From the NCBI GenBank assembly GCA_004173235.1, contig SEAC01000004.1, positions 1 through 57,060 on the forward strand: DNA of 57,060 nt, read 5' to 3'. The notes below the pieces were generated by a model, which saw only the letters and a program-made list of their open reading frames with translations, was not told the DNA's origin and ran no database searches. Shown here piece by piece: positions 35,901-42,048 of this stretch (positions are counted from its first letter, which is position 1; the number at the start of each line of letters is the position of its first letter). The stretch comes from Chitinophagaceae bacterium (GTDB taxonomy: Bacteria; Bacteroidota; Bacteroidia; Chitinophagales; Chitinophagaceae). The position numbers were made by a program, and so were the translations under genes.

Positions 35901-36417
35901 CACGTTCGACGTGAATTTCCGGCAGCCGGAGCAGGGAGGCCTGCCTTATGATGCTTTGGAGAACCTGCTCGACTCCATTCCCGCCCGACGGAAGTTGATG
36001 CTGATCGACGCCTGTCATAGCGGGGAGGTGGATAAAGAAGACATGCAGAACTACCAGCGCATTGCCAGTACCGACAGTTTGAAGAAGGGAATCGAAGTGC
36101 TGGTGGATGCAGGAAAGAAGCGCGTCGGAACAAAGAATTCATTCGAGTTAATGCAACAGATCTTTGTAGATGTCGGCAGAAGCACCGGGGCGACCATTAT
36201 TTCTGCAGCGGGGGGAACCCAGTTTGCGTTAGAGCGCGGAGACCTTCGGAACGGTGTCTTCACCTACACGATTCTCGAATACCTGAAGCAAAATGAGACC
36301 GCCACCGTAAGTGGGCTGAAACTTTATGTCAACAAGCGCGTTCCCGAACTGACGCGTGGCATGCAGGTGCCTACATCGAGAGCAGAGAACAAGCTTGTTG
36401 ACTGGAGCGTTTGGTGA
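32932..36417 (+). CDS. secreted WD40-repeat caspase-like protease
   Basis: 1161 residues. A signal peptide (hydrophobic residues about 11-25, ending TIAQ) precedes about 15 WD40 repeats (roughly residues 38-660), each ending in a V/LRLW or ARLW type motif, enough for two beta propellers. After a linker (660-900) a C14 caspase/metacaspase domain starts at HFVGIGINHFRD. The dyad is His978 (YSGHG) and Cys1028 (IDACHSG). Proteins pairing WD40 with caspase domains are known from cyanobacteria and others, usually cytosolic; export here is unusual. The gene is less GC-rich than its neighbours. Target and activation unknown. Confidence 0.92.
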   Translation: MHVFVSGKKCFSYFLLLFICACATATIAQEPRMVLPVGHNRAAEISFSKDGKQLLTTDRYSVKLWAVHTGMLLVDIKEKGVAVWSPDEMKVLINKDDELTLWDARNGARLNELKGHQYGVSSWRFSPDGNKIVTSSGDETVRVWNSADGKCLVTIKLTKESVHDAFLSADGTKVVTVTEAWEEKTRTVKLWDAASGAFVKRLTALVSKAVPSADGSRLLTVSGNDNVVRVWETAGGALLKQFAAGDVVMDAEFSADAKQAMVRLLPGVIKIWEVQQGKLMLHYEHPGMYAAHFSPDGKRVALMAGNAFSRAALLLDAGSGQTVGNILEQRGSEKTFVTKIAFAPDMQKIAIGYDDGVIRILDAATNSLLVTLRNHSDFLNFASYAADGTSVATVSDRQVRLWNMTTGELTSELRGHTKLVLRPLFSPDSRKLATISLDATARLWDVASGRLVATLIGHKSELYSACFSPAGDRIVTTSRDHTAKLWDATTGALLMTFAHDDDVYKVAFSPDGKRVATTAADGLARVWNTEDGRLVVKVKKHSGPLEFVQFSPDGKMVLTCSWDKTAKAWDAVTGVTKFTLNHTGEVIATSYSPDGKKLLTLSSDHTARIWNAASGTPLVALKGHTAMILAGNFSADGQTVTTVGDHTLRIWNATTGVQLSKVPMNPYAYDFNLNAAKGTLVETAEYELALYNASAGRLVCRAVALDSTDYITISPAGYYTSSRGAAKLLHYVAADLKVITFEQLDVKFNRPDIVLRALGNTDEKLISAYENAYQKRIRKLGIDTSFFDNKGFGLPTADFSNRAEVQNELRSRMLSVHISGNDPAYTLDRFNVWVNEVPVFGVKGIRLRGRNTHSIDTTITLALSTGINSLETSITNVNGTESYRMPLHVNYKTSAPTTEQLHFVGIGINHFRDSTNNLQFSVKDVRDLCAALKSRYGNRMVIDTLFDEAVSVANITALKGRLMQTTENDKVILVYSGHGMLSKDFDYYLSTFDVNFRQPEQGGLPYDALENLLDSIPARRKLMLIDACHSGEVDKEDMQNYQRIASTDSLKKGIEVLVDAGKKRVGTKNSFELMQQIFVDVGRSTGATIISAAGGTQFALERGDLRNGVFTYTILEYLKQNETATVSGLKLYVNKRVPELTRGMQVPTSRAENKLVDWSVW

Positions 36418-36420
36418 GCA

Positions 36421-37578
36421 CTACTTAATCACGAAGCCATTGCGCTGCACCTGCACCTTCAGCACCTTTTCCATCTCGCTTTCGAGGGTGGCTTCCTGCG
36501 CGGAATCAGCGGCGCGGCGCTTGCGTTCTTCGGCAAGCCATTCACCGCGCTTGCGGCTGAGCTCGGCAATCTGCCCGCGCACCTGGTCGCGCTCGCCGCG
36601 TTTGCGTTCAATGATGTCTTTCAGTTGCGCAGCGGTCTTGTGTTGGAGGCTATCGGGAAGGCTGCCGCGGTCGACGGTCTTGTGAAAGTTGCTGTCGGCT
36701 TCGTAGGCATCTACCAAGTCCCACGACGCATTGTTGTACAACCCGCGCTGCGCTTTCACAGACGTGCGCGATGCGGCGGATGCTTTGTTGTGCCGGTAGT
36801 TCATCTGGTCTACTGCCGCTACTTCGCTGCCTGCAGCGCGGCCGCGAACGCCATATCCCACCATCGTTACGTTGAACTGGTCGTTGAGCGTATAGAGCGC
36901 ACTGTCGTAAGGAGTCGGAATATCTTCTACCTGCGCATTGCTGTTGATGTTGCTGTACGAGCCCGCTCCACATTCGGCACTGAGGTTCCAGAATTCTTTG
37001 ATGCCGTCTGCTTTATCGCCGCAATAAATGGTGTTGACCACGATCCCTTTTGCACGCGCGGCAGCGCAGGCCTGTTCCCACGTAAGCTTGCCCTGGCGGA
37101 AGCTTTCGTTGCCTGCGATGAAGAGGGCTTTGTATGTTTTCGCATCGCTGTCCCAGGCGAGGTCCTGCACCGATGTGTAGATCACTTGCGGACAATATTC
37201 TTCGCCGCCGTTGGTGTTCAATGCAAAGAGGCTGCGCGACAGCGAGTCGAGCTCGCGGGTGAAGCCATGGATCTGGCGGATGTAGCCTTTGGCGGCATCG
37301 TTGCTGCTTCTTCCGTATTCATACAGTGCGATCTCGATCTGCGGTGCACCACGGTCGCATTCGGCGCGGCCCAGGATGCCCACGAGGTTCCAGAGCTGTG
37401 CTTTTGCCTGGTCAATCAATCCGTCCATGCTGCTGCTGACATCGAGCAGGATCGCTACCTGCATCCTGGGAGGAGGAGGTTTCGGAGACGACACCGCACG
37501 GGTGCGGGTAAACGAAAAAACGAGGGGCAGTGCGAGCAAAAAGAGGCCGCAAAGCAGGAGGTTGCGTTTTGGTTGCAT
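36421..37578 (-). CDS. von Willebrand A-domain protein, exported
   Basis: 385 residues from the ATG at 37578 that begins a signal/anchor helix (LLLCGLFLLALPLVF). A vWA domain follows with the MIDAS motif DVSSSMD (about 45-51) and late Thr/Asp motifs. Residues about 310-370 are a charged coiled coil (DIIERKRGERDQVRG...AEERKRR). It probably binds a partner via Mg. It ends three bases from the convergent caspase gene. The upstream in-frame ATG at 37737 is in unrelated sequence and is rejected. Confidence 0.85.
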   Translation of the reverse strand: MQPKRNLLLCGLFLLALPLVFSFTRTRAVSSPKPPPPRMQVAILLDVSSSMDGLIDQAKAQLWNLVGILGRAECDRGAPQIEIALYEYGRSSNDAAKGYIRQIHGFTRELDSLSRSLFALNTNGGEEYCPQVIYTSVQDLAWDSDAKTYKALFIAGNESFRQGKLTWEQACAAARAKGIVVNTIYCGDKADGIKEFWNLSAECGAGSYSNINSNAQVEDIPTPYDSALYTLNDQFNVTMVGYGVRGRAAGSEVAAVDQMNYRHNKASAASRTSVKAQRGLYNNASWDLVDAYEADSNFHKTVDRGSLPDSLQHKTAAQLKDIIERKRGERDQVRGQIAELSRKRGEWLAEERKRRAADSAQEATLESEMEKVLKVQVQRNGFVIK

Positions 37579-37648
37579 AAGCAGGCTTTCCGGAAAGACT
37601 GTTCGGGCACAAAAAAAGCACACGCCGGGAACCTCCTTTAAGACTGAT

Positions 37649-37912
37649 TTAACTTTTTTCCGTGCCTTCCATGGTCGTCTTCTTGTGCGTCGCCCGCCAC
37701 CAGCCCACAGCCGACACCACCGTCCAGATGCCTTCAAGCACTACGAAAGGCCAATAGGAGATCATCAGTGCAGCCGCACAGGAAAGTGCCCCTCCGAGGG
37801 TGTTGAGAAAGAAATACGTTCCGTTTAGGCTGAGCTTGCCCCAGGCATTGAGAAAATAGGCGATCAGCACCAGCGCCACCCCAACCGAACCGATCCATTC
37901 ATTCAGCTCCAT
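37649..37912 (-). CDS. small three-helix membrane protein (CBU_0592-like)
   Basis: 87 residues with three hydrophobic helices (about 7-23, 30-49, 54-70) and the pattern GSVGVALVLIAYFLNAWGKL, found in a widespread small family of unknown function. The ATG at 37912 follows TTACTTTG (a near-consensus -7 box) by four bases. Longer frames starting at 37966 are rejected for that reason. Confidence 0.8.
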   Translation of the reverse strand: MELNEWIGSVGVALVLIAYFLNAWGKLSLNGTYFFLNTLGGALSCAAALMISYWPFVVLEGIWTVVSAVGWWRATHKKTTMEGTEKS

Positions 37913-38017
37913 CCGGCAAAGTAAATCCATGGCCCCTTCCCAACTCCAACCCCCACATACCAACATTTCAACTACTCAACCCTTCAACTCTTCCACTCAC
38001 CCCAACCTTCCCGCTCT

Positions 38018-38025
38018 TACCTTTG
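38018..38025 (+). promoter_or_regulatory. -7 element TACCTTTG of the peroxidase gene
   Basis: Exact TAnnTTTG, 21 bases before the ATG at 38047 and directly after a CAACCCTTCAACTCTT simple repeat. Confidence 0.55.
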
Positions 38026-38046
38026 TTATGCTCTCAAACCCGCATT

Positions 38047-38568
38047 ATGAAACTCGCCCTCATCGCAACACTTTTCACTATGTTCTTAACCGGAAAAACG
38101 ATCTACGATTTCAAGGTGGACGGCCTCAGCGGAGGCACCATCGATTTCGCGCAATTCAAAGGAAAGAAGATCCTCATCGTCAACACCGCTTCCGAATGTG
38201 GTTATACGCCCCAATACGAAGGCCTCGAGCAGTTGTATAAAACATATGGCGACAAGCTCGTCATCGTTGGATTTCCGGCCAACAACTTCGGTGGGCAGGA
38301 GCCGGGCTCCAACGCCGACATTGGCGCATTTTGCAAGAAGAACTACGGTGTGACCTTCCCGATGGCTGCAAAGATCTCGGTGAGCGGAGCAGACACACAC
38401 CCACTGTTTCAATACCTGGTAGACCAGGCGCACCAACTGCAGGTAGCCGACCCGGTTGTAAAGTGGAACTTCACCAAATTCCTGCTCGATGAAAAAGGCA
38501 AACTGATCAAAGTGTTCCCGAGCAAAGTGGCTCCGATGAGCGAGGAGATCACTGCTTACCTGAAATAA
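38047..38568 (+). CDS. glutathione peroxidase (Cys type)
   Basis: 173 residues. Catalytic triad Cys51 (NTASECGYT), Gln84 (FGGQEPG) and Trp140 (VKWNFTKFL). Thioredoxin fold; non-selenium form that usually takes electrons from thioredoxin. A short hydrophobic N terminus (MKLALIATLFTMFLTG) suggests export. A strong terminator follows. Confidence 0.93.
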   Translation: MKLALIATLFTMFLTGKTIYDFKVDGLSGGTIDFAQFKGKKILIVNTASECGYTPQYEGLEQLYKTYGDKLVIVGFPANNFGGQEPGSNADIGAFCKKNYGVTFPMAAKISVSGADTHPLFQYLVDQAHQLQVADPVVKWNFTKFLLDEKGKLIKVFPSKVAPMSEEITAYLK

Positions 38569-38587
38569 TGAAAGAGACGATTTTTGA

Positions 38588-38612
38588 AGCCGGCACTGTT
38601 GCCGGCTTTTTA
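38588..38612 (+). terminator. intrinsic terminator after glutathione peroxidase
   Basis: AGCCGGC (38588-38594) and GCCGGCT (38601-38607) with loop ACTGTT, then TTTTTA. Confidence 0.9.
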
Positions 38613-38693
38613 GTGCCTGAGCGCGAAGGCGTACGTCCGCCAGGCATTACCCCATTCGCATATACCCATCACCCCATTCCTTATCTTGCGCCC

Positions 38694-39914
38694 ATGTTCC
38701 GCGACGTTATTGGCCAGGGAGAAGTGAAGCAGCATTTGGTGGAGATGGTGGCCCAAAACCGCCTGAGCCATGCATTGCTTTTTTTGGGAAAAGAAGGCGG
38801 CGGTGCACTGCCGCTCGCGCTGGCCTTTGCCCAGTACGTTTCGCTCCTCCCCACGAAAGATGCCGACCCGGGCGGCGGGCTGTTTGGCGAGCCCGTTGAA
38901 GTAAAGCTCCCGGCAACACCCGAGGCAGCCGACGAGTGGATGGAAAAACAGCCTTCCTTTGCCAAGACGCAGGGAATGGTGCATCCCGATATCCATTACG
39001 CCTATCCCGTTATCAAGCGCACCACGCGCAGCGACGAAAAACCGGTGAGCACCGACTGGATCACCGAGTGGCGCGATTTCATGAAGCAGTTTCCGTATGG
39101 TAACGTGTACGACTGGCTCCAGTTCATGGGCGCGGAAAACAAGCAGGGGAATATCACGGCGCATGAGTGCAACGAGATCATCCGCAAGCTCAACCTCAAG
39201 AGCTTCGAGAGCGGTTATAAGATACTTGTGCTCTGGATGCCCGAATACCTCGGCAAGGAAGGCAACAAGCTCCTGAAACTCATCGAGGAGCCGCCGGCCG
39301 ACACGCTGTTCATTTTGGTGGCCGAAAACGAAAGCGCCATTCTCAACACCATCCTTTCGCGCTGCCAGCTGGTGAAGGTGCCTGCCCTCGAAGCTCCTGA
39401 GATCGATGCCGCCCTGCGCACGCGGGCGGGCGTGGCACCCGCACAGGCAAAGCAGCTCGCCAATGCCGCCGACGGCTCGTACCGCGAAGCGCTCCACATG
39501 CTGCAGCACGCCGACGAAGACTTTACGGCACTACTCAAAGACTGGCTGGGGGCCACCATTCGCTATATCCCGGCTGCCCAATTGAAAGTGATAGAGGAAA
39601 TGGCAAGGCTGGGGCGCGAAAAGCAAAAGCAGTTGTTGCGTTATTTCACCCACCTCATCGAGCAGGCGCTTCGCCTGGAGGTGCAGGAGGGCGCACCGCG
39701 CGAGGCCCTGCTTCAGACTTTCTCGGATGCGGAAGCAGATTTCGCCGAGCGCCTCAACAAGATCATGGACCTGTCGCAGAAGGAAGCCGTTGCCACGGAG
39801 CTCGATGCCGCAGCCTACCACATCGAGCGCAACGCCAACGCCAAGATCCTCTTCCACGCGCTTACGATCAAGTTTTTTTACATCCTGAAGCACCGGGCGG
39901 TGATTTCGGTGTAG
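38694..39914 (+). CDS. holB: DNA polymerase III delta' subunit
   Basis: 406 residues from the ATG at 38694 (MFRDVIGQGEVKQHL). AAA+ clamp-loader fold with a degenerate P loop (GKEGGGALPLA), the SRC motif (TILSRCQLVKVPA) and LLKLIEEPP. It is longer than E. coli delta', with an insertion at about residue 80-150, as in other Bacteroidota. Part of the clamp loader. PSP1 gene follows after 400 bases, an order often seen in this phylum. Confidence 0.9.
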   Translation: MFRDVIGQGEVKQHLVEMVAQNRLSHALLFLGKEGGGALPLALAFAQYVSLLPTKDADPGGGLFGEPVEVKLPATPEAADEWMEKQPSFAKTQGMVHPDIHYAYPVIKRTTRSDEKPVSTDWITEWRDFMKQFPYGNVYDWLQFMGAENKQGNITAHECNEIIRKLNLKSFESGYKILVLWMPEYLGKEGNKLLKLIEEPPADTLFILVAENESAILNTILSRCQLVKVPALEAPEIDAALRTRAGVAPAQAKQLANAADGSYREALHMLQHADEDFTALLKDWLGATIRYIPAAQLKVIEEMARLGREKQKQLLRYFTHLIEQALRLEVQEGAPREALLQTFSDAEADFAERLNKIMDLSQKEAVATELDAAAYHIERNANAKILFHALTIKFFYILKHRAVISV

Positions 39915-40038
39915 AGCTTCGCACTCATTAATATTCAATGTTCGATTTTGGAGTGAAGCCTCCTTCCCTTGAGCATTGCATATTGAGCGTTGCACATTGA
40001 ACATTTTCATTGAAAGCGGAGGAAGCCATCATTAGGAG

Positions 40039-40046
40039 TATATTTG
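40039..40046 (+). promoter_or_regulatory. -7 element TATATTTG of the 6S-like RNA
   Basis: Exact TAnnTTTG five bases before the first base of the RNA's closing stem. Confidence 0.5.
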
Positions 40047-40050
40047 TCTA

Positions 40051-40202
40051 AGCCCGCGAGGGCCCCGACATATATACCCGTGGTTTTGGATCTGTGCCGA
40101 ACGAATGACAACGCTATCGAAATCTCACTATAAAAGGAGTGCGCCCTGATAGGCATCACCCTTATCCCGCCTGCTTCTGTCCACCCGTGGCGGGGCTGTT
40201 TT
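40051..40202 (+). ncRNA. candidate 6S-like structured RNA
   Basis: About 150 nt without an open frame. AGCCCGC at the 5' end (40051-40057) pairs with GCGGGGCT at the 3' end (40190-40197, one bulged G), and GGG pairs with CCC next to it, closing the ends. The middle is long and mostly unpaired on the 5' side, with GTGCGCCC.TATAGGC-like local stems. A U run follows (GTTTTCC). A rod with closed ends, a bubble and a length of 150 nt resembles 6S RNA, and holB-PSP1 gaps are a plausible home, but I cannot test it against a covariance model. A GCCC-GCGA-GGGC hairpin is an alternative fold of the 5' end. Confidence 0.45.
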
Positions 40203-40321
40203 CCTCCCGATGTGTCGGGACCGGAAGCGTCCCCCTGGCAGGCGACCGAGCTTCATAGCCCATTCACGCGCGCAGCCGCTTCCCCGGTCATTATTCAACT
40301 TTAAAGAGCAGAACTGTAAAT

Positions 40322-41938
40322 ATGGGATGTGGAAACTGTGGCTCCAAGAGCAGTCCCGGCGGGTGCAAAAGCAACGGAAGCTGCGGCACCAATAGCTGCA
40401 ACCGCCTCAACTCCTACGACTGGCTGGTAAACCTGCCCATCGTGGATACCGAAACGTACTGCCGCGTGGTGGAGATCAGCTTCAACCAGGGCGGCCGGAA
40501 GGAATTTTACCGCAACAGCACGTTGCAATATTTCGAAAGCGGTGAAGTCGTTGCCGTAGAAGGCGTTTCCGGCTTCGATATCGGCGAGATCTCGCTCACC
40601 GGCGAAACGGTACGCCTGCAGCTGAAGAAGCGCGGTGTGAAAGAAGCCGCACCCGATATGAAGCGCATCCTTCGCCGCGCTACGGAGCGCGACATAGAGA
40701 TGTACCGTCAGAACAAGTCCCGCGAGCGCGATGCACTCATTCGCACGCGTGCCATCGTGCGCCAGCTGAAGCTCAATATGAAAATGAGCGAGGTGGAGTT
40801 CCAGGCCGACGGCAAGAAGGCAACTTTCTTTTACATCGCCGATGATCGCGTTGACTTCCGCGAGCTGATCAAGATCCTCGCGGGCGAATTCAAGGTGAAG
40901 GTGGAAATGCGCCAGATCGGTGCCCGACAGGAAGCGGGAAAGGTCGGTGGCATCGGCTCCTGTGGCCGCGAGCTTTGCTGCGCCACATGGCTCACCGAAT
41001 TCAAAAGCGTCAACACAGCGGCTGCCCGCTACCAGAATCTGTCCATCAACCAAACGAAGTTGTCGGGACAGTGCGGCCGCCTCAAATGCTGTCTTAACTA
41101 CGAGTTGGACACATACCTCGATGCGCTGCAGGGCTTCCCCGAGCACGCCGATATGCTGCGGGTGCAGCGCGGTACGGCAACGCTTATCAAAAAAGATATT
41201 TTCAAAAACCTGATGTGGTACGTGCTGCCCGATTCGTCGAAACAGTACCCGATCACTATCGAGCGCGTTAAAGAGATCAAGGCACTCAACACGCAGGGCG
41301 TCATTCCCGACGAACTGGGCGTTGTGGAAGTGGTTTCGTCGAAGCAAAAAGAAGTGGAGCCGGAGTTCGTGGATGTGGTGGGCCATATCAGCCTGCGCAG
41401 CCTCGAAAAGGCCGACAAGAAGCGTCGCGATCGCCGGCGCGATCAGGGCGGAAGCGGAAAGCAGCCAGGTCGCGGTCCCCAACAGGGCCGGGGCGGTGGC
41501 GGTGCGCAATCCAACCTGCCCGTGCCGGCTCGTCCGCAGGGCGGCGCTCAGCAGGGTGGTGGCCAACAAGGCGGAGGCCAGCAGGGTGGTCAGCGGCAGC
41601 GCCGTGGAGGCGAGGGCCAGCAACCACGCCCCGAAGGACAACAACAGCAGCCCAAGCGTGAGGGCCGCCGCGAAGGTGGTCAGCGCGAAGGTGGTCAGCA
41701 GCAGCAACCGCGTCCGCAACAGCCGCGCAACCCGCAGCCCAAAGGGCAGCAGGGTGGTAGCGAAGGCCGGCCCCCGCGCCAGCCACGCCCCGGTGGTAGC
41801 CAGCAAGGCGGCGCTCAGCAAGGTGGTGCCCAGGAAGGCGGCGGTGGCGACGGCCTCCCGCGCTCGCAAGGCAGCCGCCGCAGACGAGGCGGTGGTGGCG
41901 AAGGAAAATCGAACGATACGCCGAAGGCGGAAGGATAA
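40322..41938 (+). CDS. ricT: PSP1-domain protein (YaaT/RicT-like) with disordered tail
   Basis: 538 residues. A Cys-rich N terminus (CGNCG...GGC..NGSC..NSC) precedes a PSP1 domain (about 30-300) with the conserved clusters GSCGRELCCATW and GQCGRLKCC. In Bacillus, RicT with RicA and RicF carries iron-sulfur clusters and affects RNase Y. After about residue 365 the protein becomes a Gln/Gly/Arg/Pro-rich tail (QQGG, RRGG, QQQPK repeats) of some 170 residues, likely disordered and RNA-binding. Follows holB and the 6S-like RNA. Confidence 0.88.
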   Translation: MGCGNCGSKSSPGGCKSNGSCGTNSCNRLNSYDWLVNLPIVDTETYCRVVEISFNQGGRKEFYRNSTLQYFESGEVVAVEGVSGFDIGEISLTGETVRLQLKKRGVKEAAPDMKRILRRATERDIEMYRQNKSRERDALIRTRAIVRQLKLNMKMSEVEFQADGKKATFFYIADDRVDFRELIKILAGEFKVKVEMRQIGARQEAGKVGGIGSCGRELCCATWLTEFKSVNTAAARYQNLSINQTKLSGQCGRLKCCLNYELDTYLDALQGFPEHADMLRVQRGTATLIKKDIFKNLMWYVLPDSSKQYPITIERVKEIKALNTQGVIPDELGVVEVVSSKQKEVEPEFVDVVGHISLRSLEKADKKRRDRRRDQGGSGKQPGRGPQQGRGGGGAQSNLPVPARPQGGAQQGGGQQGGGQQGGQRQRRGGEGQQPRPEGQQQQPKREGRREGGQREGGQQQQPRPQQPRNPQPKGQQGGSEGRPPRQPRPGGSQQGGAQQGGAQEGGGGDGLPRSQGSRRRRGGGGEGKSNDTPKAEG

Positions 41939-41940
41939 AA

Positions 41941-41980
41941 TTGTAAAGGGCTGTTTCGGAAGAAACAGCCCTTTGCAATT
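41941..41980. terminator. bidirectional hairpin terminator
   Basis: AAAGGGCTGTTTC (41945-41957) and GAAACAGCCCTTT (41962-41974) form a 13-pair stem with loop GGAA, extended by imperfect AATTGT/GCAATT pairing. It sits between the converging PSP1 and GH3 genes; the U tract is short on either strand. Confidence 0.8.
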
Positions 41981-42048
41981 ACGAGGTTGGGTGCAGGTAC
42001 TGGAGATCCCGGTGCTTCGCATAGTTCCCAGTCCTTCACACCGAAATC

